This document shows positions 28,322 to 38,300 of a DNA stretch of 64,000 nt, one piece after another. Source of the DNA: Nakamurella sp. PAMC28650 (lineage in GTDB: Bacteria; Actinomycetota; Actinomycetes; Mycobacteriales; Nakamurellaceae). Below the pieces are notes generated by a model, which searched no databases, was not told where the DNA came from, and saw only the letters and a list, made by a program, of their open reading frames with translations. The stretch lies in NCBI RefSeq assembly GCF_014303395.1, contig NZ_CP060298.1:930001-994000 (forward strand), in the 5' to 3' direction. The translations under genes were made by a program, and so were the position numbers. The stretch's first letter is position 1. Each line of letters begins with the position of its first letter.

Positions 28322-30102
28322 CGACGGAGACCGGCCAGATCGGGGAGCTGGACCCCTTCGACGTCCGGATCGCCTCCAGCGCAACGGGCCTGCTGCGAAA
28401 GTTCAACCAGGCCGACGTGCTGACAGCAGCCGACGTGCACCTCGCCCACCGGCTCTCGGAGCTGGCCGGGGAGCCGGACGAGGAGGTCCGGCTGGCGTTG
28501 GCCCTGACCGTCCGCGGCGTCCGCGGCGGTTCGGTCTGCGTCGATCTGAGGGAGGTGTCCAGGATCGACCCCGCGCTGGACTGGCCGCAGCTGACGAGGT
28601 GGGTGGACAAGATCAGGGCCAGCCCGCTGGTCGGCCCGGGACGACCGCTGCGATGGGACCTCGACCTGCTCTACCTGGACCGGTACTGGCGGCAGGAGGA
28701 CCAGGTGCGGGCGGACCTGGTGGCCAGGGAGTCGCAGCTGCCGCCTCCGGTGGATGCAGACCTGTTGGGCAGCAGTCTGGATCGACTGTTCGGCCCGCAC
28801 ACCGACGGCGCGCACACCGACGGCGCGCACACCGACCAGCGACTGGCCGCCGAGATCGCCGCCCGGCGTTGGACGACCGTTCTCGGGGGTGGCCCGGGGA
28901 CGGGCAAGACGACGACCGTGGCCAGGCTTCTGGTCGTCCTGCACGAGCAGCACGGGCCAGGGCTCCGGGTGGCACTGGCGGCCCCCACCGGCAAGGCGGC
29001 CGTCCGCCTGCAGGAGGCTGTCCGACACGTCGTCGCCACCGACTTCGACGTCGCCGACCAGGAACGGCTCGGTGCCGTGAACGCCTCCACCCTGCACCGT
29101 CTGCTCGGCAGCCGGCCCGGTGACGGCACCCGGTTCCGGCACGACCGCGACAACCGGCTGCCCCACGACGTGGTGGTTGTGGACGAGACGTCGATGCTGT
29201 CGCTGACGCTGATGGCGCGCCTGCTGGAGGCGCTCCGGCCGGACAGCAGGCTGGTGCTGGTCGGTGATCCCGACCAACTGGCCTCGGTGGAGGCCGGGGC
29301 GGTGCTGGCCGACCTGGTCGCCGGCCTGAGTGCCCGACCGCTCTCCGCGCAGGGGGTGCGGCCGGTGGTGGTGCTGACCCACAACTGGCGATTCGGCAGC
29401 GGCATCGGCGATCTCGCCGCGACGGTGCGGGCCGGTGACGCCGACGGCGCGCTCGCCGTGCTGGGCCGTGGCGAGGATGCGCTGGACCTGGAGACCTCCG
29501 AGTCGCAGATCCGGGGCGACGTGGTCCATGCGGCGACCGCGATCCGGGACGCGGCCAAGAGCGGCGATGCCAGGGGCGCGCTGCAACAGCTCGACAGGCA
29601 TCGGGTGCTCTGCGCGCACCGCACCGGACCGTTCGGCGTGCAGACCTGGAGCCGCAAGATCGAACGCTGGCTGGCCGAGGTCCCCGGCGATCCCCGGGAG
29701 GGTGAGTGGTACGTCGGACGCCCGCTGCTGATGACGGTGAACGACTACGCCCTCGGGCTTTTCAACGGTGACACCGGCGTGGTGGTACGGCAACCGGACG
29801 GCAGCGCCCGGGCGGTCTTCGCCAGGGGTGACGAACTCGTCGACTTCGCCCCGAGTCGCCTCGCCGACGTGCAGACGGTGCACGCGATGACCGTGCACCG
29901 CAGCCAGGGCAGCCAGTTCGAGCGGGTCACCGTCGTCCTCCCTCCCGCCGATTCACCGCTGGCCACCAGGGAAATGCTCTACACCGCGCTGACCAGGGCC
30001 GAGCAGCACGTACGCCTGGTGGGCAGCGAAACCGAGCTGCGCGCCTCCATTGAGCGGCCCGCGGCCAGGGCCAGCGGACTGCGCCGGCGGCTCTCGACCT
30101 AG
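28318..30102 (+). CDS. recD: Exodeoxyribonuclease V alpha subunit (5'-3' helicase)
   Basis: A 594-residue RecD of superfamily 1B, the fast 5'-3' motor of RecBCD. Motifs include Walker A GGPGTGKTTT near residue 195, VVVDETSMLSL for Walker B, LVGDPDQLASVEAG, and at the end AMTVHRSQGSQFE and MLYTALTRAEQHV. The start overlaps the recB stop by four bases, so translation is coupled. A 15-base in-frame tandem repeat at about 28798-28836 encodes HTDGA units just before the helicase core; it is a probable flexible linker between the N-terminal domain that binds RecB and the motor. Confidence 0.93.
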   Translation: MTTETGQIGELDPFDVRIASSATGLLRKFNQADVLTAADVHLAHRLSELAGEPDEEVRLALALTVRGVRGGSVCVDLREVSRIDPALDWPQLTRWVDKIRASPLVGPGRPLRWDLDLLYLDRYWRQEDQVRADLVARESQLPPPVDADLLGSSLDRLFGPHTDGAHTDGAHTDQRLAAEIAARRWTTVLGGGPGTGKTTTVARLLVVLHEQHGPGLRVALAAPTGKAAVRLQEAVRHVVATDFDVADQERLGAVNASTLHRLLGSRPGDGTRFRHDRDNRLPHDVVVVDETSMLSLTLMARLLEALRPDSRLVLVGDPDQLASVEAGAVLADLVAGLSARPLSAQGVRPVVVLTHNWRFGSGIGDLAATVRAGDADGALAVLGRGEDALDLETSESQIRGDVVHAATAIRDAAKSGDARGALQQLDRHRVLCAHRTGPFGVQTWSRKIERWLAEVPGDPREGEWYVGRPLLMTVNDYALGLFNGDTGVVVRQPDGSARAVFARGDELVDFAPSRLADVQTVHAMTVHRSQGSQFERVTVVLPPADSPLATREMLYTALTRAEQHVRLVGSETELRASIERPAARASGLRRRLST

Positions 30103-31476
30103 ATGGCGAGCACAACCCCGGGGGCGTCCAGGCGTCTGAAGTCCATGCAGCGCGCCCGTTTTGCCTTCGGTCTGTCCGTGTTGTCGCTGGCCTCCTGCAT
30201 CCTCGTCTCCTGCTCGTCCGGAGGCACCGACGCCGTCACCGTGACCGTGACGTCGACCGGCACCGCCACGGCCGCGCCGATCTCGTCGGGACCCGCGATC
30301 CCGGCGTCCGCCAGTCCCCCGACTACTGCGAAGACCCCGACCAGCCGGACCGGCACCACGACCTCGCCGCCCACGACCAGCCGGACCGGCACCAGGAGTT
30401 CAGCGACCGCCCCGGCGCCGGGGAGCTGCGCGCAGGCTGCGCTCGACTCCCTCACCCCGGCCCAGCGGATCGGGCAGCTGCTGATGGTGGGGGTCGCCGC
30501 CGCCGATCCGGCCGCGTCGATGCCGAAACTGCCGGTGGGCGGCGTCTTCCTGTCCGGCCGGTCGACCAGCAGCGCGGATGCAGTGCTGGCCGGGGTCAAG
30601 GCGATCCAGAATTCGGTGACCAGGACGTCAGGGGTACCGGCCCAGGTCGCCGTCGACCAGGAGGGGGGTTACGTGCAGAGCCTGCGCGGCCCCGACTTCC
30701 CGGCCATCCCGACGGCCCTGGAACAGGGCAGGCTCGACGCCGCGGAGTTGCACGATGCCACGGTCAGGTGGGCGAAAGGTCTGGTACAGGCCGGTATCAC
30801 ACTGGATCTGGCGCCGGTGGCGGACGTCGTGCCGGCCGGCACCGAGCAGCAGAATCCGCCGATCGGCGGGCAGGACCGGCAGTACGGCTCGACTCCGCAA
30901 TCGGTCGGCGATTCGGTGGTGGCCGTCGTCGACGGGATGCTCGACGCGAAGCTCGGCAGTACCGTCAAACACTTTCCCGGACTCGGCCGGGTGACCGAGA
31001 ACACCGACACGTCTGCGAACGCCGTCGATGATCAGACCACCGCCGATGACGTTGCCCTGCAACCATTCCGGGCCGCCATCTCGGCGCGGACCACGGCAGT
31101 GATGATCTCCAGCGCCACCTATCCGCAGCTCGACCCCGACCACCCGGCGGTTTTCTCGACGAAGATCATCACCGGGTTGCTCAGGACCAGGATGCATTTC
31201 GGCGCGCTGGTGATCTCCGACGACCTCGGGAGTGCGGTCGCCGTCCAGGCCACACCGGTGGGGCAGCGCGCGGTCGACTTCGTGACGGCCGGCGGCGACC
31301 TGGTGCTGACCGTCCAGCCCACGGATCTGGTGCCGATGACGGCCGCGCTGACCTCGGCCGCGGCGCGGAGCGTGACCTTCCGCGCCCGGGTCGACGCCGC
31401 CGCCCTGCACGTGTTGCAGAGCAAGCAGTCGCTGGGGCTGCTCCCGTGTATCAGGGCCGGGGTTCCAGGCTCCTGA
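30103..31476 (+). CDS. GH3-family beta-N-acetylhexosaminidase (NagZ-like) lipoprotein
   Basis: A 457-residue exported glycoside hydrolase family 3 protein. The leader has a lipobox (CILVSC) and is followed by a long Thr/Ser/Pro linker. The catalytic domain has AVDQEGGYVQSL, the acid/base His loop KHFPGLGRV and the nucleophile Asp in VISDDLGSA. Enzymes of this type remove GlcNAc from muropeptides, so a role in wall recycling at the cell surface is likely. ATG 30103 directly follows the recD stop; a second in-frame ATG at 30145 would give a shorter, more normal signal peptide and may be the true start. Confidence 0.82.
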   Translation: MASTTPGASRRLKSMQRARFAFGLSVLSLASCILVSCSSGGTDAVTVTVTSTGTATAAPISSGPAIPASASPPTTAKTPTSRTGTTTSPPTTSRTGTRSSATAPAPGSCAQAALDSLTPAQRIGQLLMVGVAAADPAASMPKLPVGGVFLSGRSTSSADAVLAGVKAIQNSVTRTSGVPAQVAVDQEGGYVQSLRGPDFPAIPTALEQGRLDAAELHDATVRWAKGLVQAGITLDLAPVADVVPAGTEQQNPPIGGQDRQYGSTPQSVGDSVVAVVDGMLDAKLGSTVKHFPGLGRVTENTDTSANAVDDQTTADDVALQPFRAAISARTTAVMISSATYPQLDPDHPAVFSTKIITGLLRTRMHFGALVISDDLGSAVAVQATPVGQRAVDFVTAGGDLVLTVQPTDLVPMTAALTSAAARSVTFRARVDAAALHVLQSKQSLGLLPCIRAGVPGS

Positions 31477-31513
31477 GGGTCGTCACCGGTCCCAGTCTCG
31501 TCAGGAGCTCACC

Positions 31514-32008
31514 ATGTCCGTTCGTCTTCGGGTTTCCGCTCTCACCGCTTCGACGGTGGCTGTCGCCCTGTTCCTGACCGGGTGCGCCGGGCCGAACCTG
31601 CCGTCGGTCTTCAACGCGCCCCCGACGTCGGCCGGCTCGCAGGCCGTGCTGCCCGGCGGCAGTGGCTCTGGCAATGGTGGTTCTGGGAGCATCGGGGCCG
31701 GCGCCTTCAGCTCCGACTGCCTCGGGGTGGCCAGCGCCTACGCCTCGATCGCGCTGGCGCTGATCCCGTCGCTGACCGGCGGTGCCGGGGTCGGGACGTA
31801 CGACGCGACCCAGGTGACCAAGGCGATCGCGGGCCTCGGCGGCTCGGTGCCGGCACCGCTGAAGGGTGATTTCCAGACGCTGAGCGATGCCGCGAAGTCG
31901 GCGTCCGGCAAGTCCCTCACCGACGCCGGCCAGGTCCTCGGTTCCCCCGCGGTGACGGCAGCTTCCGACGACATCAGCAAATGGATGACCACCAACTGCG
32001 GGGGCTGA
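31514..32008 (+). CDS. Small lipoprotein of unknown function
   Basis: A 164-residue lipoprotein. The signal peptide ends at a lipobox (LFLTGC). A Gly/Ser linker (GGSGSGNGGSGSIG) leads into an alanine-rich helical domain with two cysteines (SDCLGVAS and the final TNCGG) that may pair. I recognise no domain. Start ATG 31514, preceded by CAGGAG. It lies between the GH3 lipoprotein and zwf, all on the same strand, with 24 bases to zwf. Confidence 0.72.
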   Translation: MSVRLRVSALTASTVAVALFLTGCAGPNLPSVFNAPPTSAGSQAVLPGGSGSGNGGSGSIGAGAFSSDCLGVASAYASIALALIPSLTGGAGVGTYDATQVTKAIAGLGGSVPAPLKGDFQTLSDAAKSASGKSLTDAGQVLGSPAVTAASDDISKWMTTNCGG

Positions 32009-32032
32009 AGTCGCAGATGAGACGATGATCCG

Positions 32033-33529
32033 GTGCCTACAGCGAATCACGAGAGCATCGCGTATCCCGCCCCTGGAGCACGGCCGCCGCGCAGCCTGCG
32101 CGAGACCATCTCCCCGCATGTCGTCGTACTCTTCGGCGCCACGGGCGACCTCGCCAGACGCAAGCTGCTGCCCGGCCTAACGCACCTGTCGCTCTCGGCG
32201 CTGGCCCCCGACATCCAGGTGGTCGGGACCTCGCTGGAGGACATGGACGACACCGCGTTCCGCGAGTTCGCCCGGCAGGCGGTCACCGAGTTCGGCAGCC
32301 ACAAGCTGACCGACGAGCAATGGTCCAGCTTCGCCGGCAAACTGCACTACGTGCCGCAGGGGGCCGGCCCGGACGCGCTGGCCACGGCCGTGGCCAAGGC
32401 CGAGGGTGAACTCGGTCCCGAGGTCCTGCGGTTGCACTACCTCAGCGTTCCGCCGAAGGCGGCGCTGGCCGTCATCAACATGCTCAGGAACGCCGATCTG
32501 GTGCAGCGCTCCCGGGTCGTCATGGAGAAACCCTTCGGTACCGACCTCGACAGCGCGATCGCCTTGAACGATCAGGTGCACGAGACGTTCTTCGAGAGCC
32601 AGATCTTCCGCATCGACCACTTCCTGGGCAAGGAGCCGGCCCAGAACATCCTGGCCTTCCGCTTCGCCAACGGCCTGTTCGAACCGATCTGGAACCGCAA
32701 CTTCATCGACCACATCCAGATCGACATCCCGGAGACCCTCGGTCTGGACCGGCGTGCCGAGTTCTACGAATCCACCGGGGCCTACAAGGACATGGTGGTC
32801 ACCCACCTGTTCCAGGTGTTGGCCTTCGTCGCCATGGAGCCGCCCACCGCCCTGGAACCGCGGGCGATCAGCGAGGAGAAGAACAAGGTCTTCCGCTCCC
32901 TGCTCCCGATCGAGCCGCAGCACGTGGTGCGCGGTCAGTACGGCGGATACCGCAGCGAGGACGGCGTCGCACCCGATTCCGACACCGAGACGTTCATCGC
33001 GCTGAAGTGCCGCATCGACAACTGGCGCTGGGCCGGGGTCCCGTTCTACCTGCGGACCGGCAAGAGGATGGCCGAGGGCCAGCGGATCATCTCGATCGCC
33101 TTCAAGGAGGCCCCGAAGTCGATGTTCCCGTCCGGCTCGGGAGTCGGATCCCAGGGCCCGGACCACCTGACCTTCGACCTGGCCGATGCGTCGAAGGTTT
33201 CCCTGTCGTTCTACGGCAAGCGACCGGGGCCCGGCATGCGGTTGGACAAGCTGTCGATGCAGTTCGCGACGCAGGAGACCGACCGCGCCGCCGACGTTCT
33301 CGAGGCCTACGAACGTCTGATCCTGGACGCCATGCGCGGCGACCACACTCTCTTCACCACTGCGGAGGGCATCGAGAGCCTGTGGGAGCGTTCGATTCCG
33401 CTCCTGGACGACCCGCCGGCGGTGAAGACCTACGCTCCGGGCACCTGGGGTCCCAACGCCATCCACCAACTGGTCGCTCCGCACGCCTGGCGGCTCCCGT
33501 TCGAGCGCGCCTGGCGGGAGAAGAAGTAG
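32033..33529 (+). CDS. zwf: Glucose-6-phosphate 1-dehydrogenase
   Basis: A 498-residue enzyme for the first step of the oxidative pentose phosphate pathway, making 6-phosphogluconolactone and NAD(P)H. The dinucleotide motif is GATGDLARRKL (about residues 34-44), and the active-site signature is RIDHFLGKE with the catalytic His and Lys near residue 200. EKPFGTD and FANGLFEPIWNR are further hallmarks. The start is a GTG. Unlike the common actinobacterial zwf, it is not beside opcA, tal or tkt, so it is probably a second isoform. Its stop is only three bases from the end of the opposing PIG-L gene. Confidence 0.94.
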   Translation: MPTANHESIAYPAPGARPPRSLRETISPHVVVLFGATGDLARRKLLPGLTHLSLSALAPDIQVVGTSLEDMDDTAFREFARQAVTEFGSHKLTDEQWSSFAGKLHYVPQGAGPDALATAVAKAEGELGPEVLRLHYLSVPPKAALAVINMLRNADLVQRSRVVMEKPFGTDLDSAIALNDQVHETFFESQIFRIDHFLGKEPAQNILAFRFANGLFEPIWNRNFIDHIQIDIPETLGLDRRAEFYESTGAYKDMVVTHLFQVLAFVAMEPPTALEPRAISEEKNKVFRSLLPIEPQHVVRGQYGGYRSEDGVAPDSDTETFIALKCRIDNWRWAGVPFYLRTGKRMAEGQRIISIAFKEAPKSMFPSGSGVGSQGPDHLTFDLADASKVSLSFYGKRPGPGMRLDKLSMQFATQETDRAADVLEAYERLILDAMRGDHTLFTTAEGIESLWERSIPLLDDPPAVKTYAPGTWGPNAIHQLVAPHAWRLPFERAWREKK

Positions 33530-33532
33530 CGG

Positions 33533-34333
33533 TCACAACCCCACCATGAGGTCGGTCTCGGTGATACCGGGCCCCTGCCCGTCGCGGATGAACCACTCGA
33601 CGCCGAAGTGGTAGGCGAACGCCGGATCCGGCATCGCAAGGAAGATCGAGTCCTCGCTGATCTGGCTGGCGTGGGCGCCCATCGCGGCCCGTTTGGCGGC
33701 GGTGTAGGCGGTGACGTCGACCCGGCCGGTGATCTCCGATTCCGGCTTGCCGAAGTCGGCCCCAGCTGCGCCCTCTACGTCAGGTATCTCGATGCCGGCC
33801 TCCTTCGCCTGCGCCGCAAAGGCTTCCATGCCGCGGCGCATGTAGTCGCGGTTCATCGTCATCTGGTAGACCCGGCCGGTGCCGGCGATCTCGGCCGCCC
33901 GCTTCCCGACCCGGTGCACCTGGATGTGGTCGGGATGGCCGTAGCCGCCGTTGTCGTCGTAGATCGTCAGCACGTCGGCGTTCTCCTGGACCAGGATGGC
34001 CGCGAGTGCGGCCGCGGCCTCCTCGACGTCGGCGGTCCAGAACGAGCCGGGCAGGTCGTTGGTCGGCTCACCCATCATCCCGGAGTCCTTGTACCCCAGG
34101 AACTCCAGCCGCGCCACGCCGAGAATTTCTGCGCAGGCTCCGGTTTCGACCACGCGCCGTTCCCAGAGCTCTTCGCCGGGGGCGAGGAACCCCTCGGGCA
34201 CCTCGCCGTGCTCGCCGCGCGTGCCGACCACCAGCACCACCCGGTGGCCCTCGTCGGCGGCCTTGCGCATCACCCCGCCGCAGCCGATCGACTCGTCGTC
34301 GGGATGGGCGTGGAAGGTCACCAGGGTTGCCAT
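33533..34333 (-). CDS. PIG-L/LmbE-family deacetylase
   Basis: A 266-residue zinc-dependent N-deacetylase. The zinc-binding motif HAHPDDES is at the N-terminus, and the third ligand is in GHPDHIQVHR. Family members include MshB and Mca of mycothiol metabolism; the GEHGEVPEGFLAPGEELWERR block fits the Mca/LmbE branch in general. The ATG at 34333 gives the standard N-terminus (MATLVTFHAHPDDE). An ATG at 34360 would add nine residues and would overlap the divergent SDR start. The substrate cannot be decided from sequence. Confidence 0.83.
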   Translation of the reverse strand: MATLVTFHAHPDDESIGCGGVMRKAADEGHRVVLVVGTRGEHGEVPEGFLAPGEELWERRVVETGACAEILGVARLEFLGYKDSGMMGEPTNDLPGSFWTADVEEAAAALAAILVQENADVLTIYDDNGGYGHPDHIQVHRVGKRAAEIAGTGRVYQMTMNRDYMRRGMEAFAAQAKEAGIEIPDVEGAAGADFGKPESEITGRVDVTAYTAAKRAAMGAHASQISEDSIFLAMPDPAFAYHFGVEWFIRDGQGPGITETDLMVGL

Positions 34334-34358
34334 GCCGGGAACGGTACCGTCGATCACC

Positions 34359-35342
34359 ATGAGCGCACACGCGGTCCTGGATGATCTGCTGGACCTCCTG
34401 GTGGTACCCGGCTACAGCTCGATCGGGCCGGCGCTGCGACGGCGGTGGTGGCCGACCGACGCCGGGCCTTTCGCCGGGCATCCCGAGGTCGTGGTCACCG
34501 GCGCGAGTTCGGGGCTCGGCGAGGCCACCGCCCGGGCGCTGGCCGGGCTGGGCGCGAGGGTCCATCTGGTCGGCCGCAGTGCCGGCCGGCTCGACGGGGC
34601 GGCCCACCGGATCCGGGCGGCCGTCCCGAGCGCCGAACTGGTGGTGCACGAGGCGGACGTCAGTGATCTGGACGCCATGCGGACCCTGGCCGCCGGGCTG
34701 CGTGGGAGCGTGACGTCCATCCACGCCCTGATCCACTGCGCCGGTCTGATCCCCCCACGGCGCGAGCTGTCCGCCCAGGGCCACGAGATGGCCTTCGCCA
34801 CACACGTTCTCGGCCCGTACCGGCTGACCCTGGAGCTCGGTGAACCCCTGCGGGCCGACGGCGACGCCCGGGTGATCTTCGTGTCCTCCGGCGGCATGTA
34901 CTCGGCGCCGTTGGTCCGGGACCTGGAGTTCGTCGAAGGTCGATACAGCGGCATCAGGGCGTACGCGCGGACCAAACGGATGCAGGTGAGCATCGCCGAG
35001 ATGCTGGGTGAGCACTTCGGTGGGCCGCCCGGAGAGAGCGGGGATCCGGTGGTGCACAGCATGCACCCGGGCTGGGCTGCAACCCCCGGGGTCACCGGGT
35101 CGATCGCCACCTTCGGCAGGTTGACCAAACCCATCTTGCGGACCCCGGAACAGGGCGCCGACACCATCGTCTGGCTGGCCGCCGCCAGCGGACCCACCGG
35201 ACCCACCGGACGCACCGGACCCACGACGACGACCGGTCAGTTCTGGCACGACCGCAAGGTCCGCCCGACCCACTACCTGCGGTGGCAGCACGACAGTCCG
35301 TCGGCCCGCCGCCATCTATGGGAGCAGTGCGAGCGCGCGTGA
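34359..35342 (+). CDS. Short-chain dehydrogenase/reductase (DHRS12-like)
   Basis: A 327-residue SDR. The cofactor motif GASSGLGEATARAL lies near residue 47, preceded by a 40-residue N-terminal extension (LLDLLVVPGYSSIG) typical of the DHRS12-like group. The catalytic residues are Ser in VSSGGMYS and the YxxxK in YARTKR. NADP preference is suggested by Arg after the second strand (VGRSAGR). The C-terminus holds a nine-base in-frame repeat coding PTG units at about 35195-35225. The start ATG shares two bases with a possible ATG of the opposing PIG-L gene. Substrate unknown. Confidence 0.8.
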   Translation: MSAHAVLDDLLDLLVVPGYSSIGPALRRRWWPTDAGPFAGHPEVVVTGASSGLGEATARALAGLGARVHLVGRSAGRLDGAAHRIRAAVPSAELVVHEADVSDLDAMRTLAAGLRGSVTSIHALIHCAGLIPPRRELSAQGHEMAFATHVLGPYRLTLELGEPLRADGDARVIFVSSGGMYSAPLVRDLEFVEGRYSGIRAYARTKRMQVSIAEMLGEHFGGPPGESGDPVVHSMHPGWAATPGVTGSIATFGRLTKPILRTPEQGADTIVWLAAASGPTGPTGRTGPTTTTGQFWHDRKVRPTHYLRWQHDSPSARRHLWEQCERA

Positions 35343-35387
35343 CCTGCCGCCGTAGGCTGCCGGGGTGCGCAGAGACCGGGTCGCGGC

Positions 35388-38300
35388 ATGATCGACGTCC
35401 TGTCGCTCAGCCGGATCGTCGGTGCCTTCACCCTGCAGAAGGGGCTGGAGTACTCACGCCGCGGTGCGGTGCTGAGCATGGAGATCACCGAGGACCCACT
35501 GCGCATCTCCGGCCGGGTGGCCGGGTCGGGTCGGGTGCCCTACCAGGTCGACGTCGCGGTGACGCTGAACGGTCCGTCGATCCTCGGCCTCACCGGAATC
35601 TGCTCGTGTCCGGTCCGGATGAACTGCAAACATGTGGTGGCCGTGATCATCTCAGGCCTTTCCTCACGGGGGCAGCAGGACCTACGGCCTGCCGTTCCGG
35701 GCCGGCCGGCCTGGGAGCGGACGCTGGCACCGCTGGTCGACGCCGGGCTGGACCGGCAGCCGAGCGGCCTGATCGCGCTGGGTCTGCAGTTCGAGTTGCA
35801 GCCGGCCGTGGGCGACCCGGCGGCCACCTCGGGTGCGCTCGAGGTCCCGCGTCCGGCCCGCCTCGGCATCCGCCCGGTGCAGCAGGGCGCCAGCGGCAAG
35901 TGGGTCCGCACCGGCATCAGCTGGTCGAGTCTGGGGTATTCGAGCTACGGGCGGACCCGGCCCGACCCCGCGCATCTCGAATGGCTGCGCGCAGTGCAAT
36001 CCGTGACCGGTACGTCAGGATCCGGCTCGTCCCGCTACTACGGATCGGTCCCGGCCTGGATCCAGCTGGACCTGGTGGGTGGCAACGCCATCTGGGACCT
36101 GCTCGCCGGCGCCGCCGAACTGGGCATCGCGCTGATCGGGTCCGACCGGGGTCAGCAGGCCGTCACCGTGGCGCCCGAACCGGCCGACCTGGTGGTGGAC
36201 GTGGTCCGCAGAGGCGGCGACATCGGCCTGGAGGCATTGGTGCTGACCGGTGACGGGTCGGGCGAGATCGACGACTGCCTGGTGCTCGGCGAGCCGGTCA
36301 GGGCTCTGGTCAGCTGGCCGTCGAGCTCTGCCGGGGTGCCGCTGCGGGAAAGGGTGCTCCTGCTCACCCGGTTCCGCACACCGCCTGCGGCCGAGCTGAT
36401 CTCGCTGGTCGACGCGGGCTACCAGGAGATCCCCGGGTGCGACGAGCAGAAGTTCCTCGGTACCTACCTCCCGGTCCTGCGTCAGCGGGTCCAGGTGCTC
36501 TCGCACGACGGTTCGTTCCAGGTGCCCGTGCCGGTGCCACCGGAGCTGTGGCTGACGGTGCGGCATCTTCCCGGCCACCGGGCCGGCATCGGCTGGGCCT
36601 GGCGTTACGCCGGAGTCGAGGAACCGCAACAGCTCTGGCCCCGGTTCTCGCCGGCGGCGTTCCGCGATCTCGAGCAGGAACGAGGCATCCTCGCCGAGTT
36701 GCAGAGTTCGCTGACCGGCGCCGGATATCTGATCGAGGGCGGGCGGTTGCTGGGTGAGGTCACGCTGATCGGGATGCAGGCGGTCCGCTTCCTCGCCGAC
36801 GTACTCCCGGATCTGGCCGCGCACCCGTGCGTCCATCTCGAGATGATCGGGGAGGCGTCCTACCGGGCCGCCGAGGGTGAAGCGGTGATCGGTATCTCGG
36901 GGGAGGCCGTAGAGGGCCGCGACTGGTTCGACCTGCAGATCAGTGTCAGCGTGGACGGTGAAGACGTTGCACTGCAGGACGTCTTCGTGGCACTGGCCCG
37001 GGCCCACGAGTACATGATCCTGCCCAGCGGCACCTACTTCGCGCTCGACTCGGAGCGGTTCGAGCAGTTGAGACGGCTGATCGAGGAGGCGAGAGGGCTG
37101 CAGGACGGCACCGGGAAGTCCCTGCGCGTCAGCCGCTTCCAGGCCAGCCTGTGGGACGAACTGCAGCGGTTGGGACTGGTGGACCGGCAGGCGCAGGCCT
37201 GGCACCGGTCGGTGGGTGGACTGCTGGACGCCGGCGAGATCGAGGTGCAGCCGGTGCCCGACGGCTTCCAGGCGGAACTGCGGCCCTACCAGCAGGAGGG
37301 CTTCAACTGGCTGTCCTTCCTGTTCGACTCCGGGCTCGGGGGCATCCTGGCCGACGACATGGGGCTCGGCAAGACGATCCAGACGCTGGCGCTGATCTGC
37401 CGGGCGGTGGCAGGGCCCCGGGGGTCGGCGCCGTTCCTTGTCGTCGCGCCGACCAGCGTGGTCGGCAACTGGAAATCGGAGGCGGCCAGGTTCGCGCCCC
37501 ACCTCAAGGTCCTCACGGTGAACGAAACCAGCACCCGCCGCGGGGTCTCCATCGCCGATCTGGCGGGCGAGTGCGACATCGTCGTCACCTCCTACGCATT
37601 GTTCCGGCTCGAATTCGACTCCTACGAGGAGCAGGAGTGGGCCGGGCTGATCCTGGACGAGGCGCAGTTCGTCAAGAACCACCAGTCGCTGGGCTTCAAG
37701 AATGCGAAGAAGTTGTCGGCGGAGTTCAAGCTGGCGATCACCGGAACACCGATGGAAAACAATCTGATGGAGTTGTGGTCGTTGTTCTCGATCACGGCGC
37801 CGGGGCTGTTCGGCAGTCCGAAACGCTTCGGGGAGTACTACCAGAAGCCGATCGAGAAGCAGGGCGAGACCGAGAAACTCAGGCAGCTGCGCCGGCGGAT
37901 CCGCCCGTTGATGTTGCGGCGCACCAAGGATCAGGTCGTCGAGGAGCTGCCGCCCAAGCAGGAACAGGTCATCGAACTGGAGCTGAACGCCAAGCACAGC
38001 AAGGTCTACCAGACCCACCTGGCACGGGAGCGGCAGAAGGTCCTCGGTCTGATCGGCGACATGGACAAGAATCGATTCGCGATCTTCCGGTCGCTGACGC
38101 TGCTCCGGCAGCTGAGCCTGGACGCCTCGCTGATCGACGAGAAGTACGCCGGGATTCCCTCGACGAAGCTGGACGCTCTGATGGAGCAGCTCGAGGACGT
38201 GGTGGCCGAGGGCCATCGGGTGCTGGTGTTCAGCCAGTTCACCTCGTTCCTGCGCAAGGTGCGGGACCGCCTCGACGCCAACGCAGTCCAGTACTGCTAT

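Noticed and set aside
24725-28384. 1219-residue open frame on the minus strand across recB
   Set aside because: It is antisense to recB and uses the high-GC shadow frame. The plus-strand frame has all helicase and nuclease motifs; the minus translation has none.
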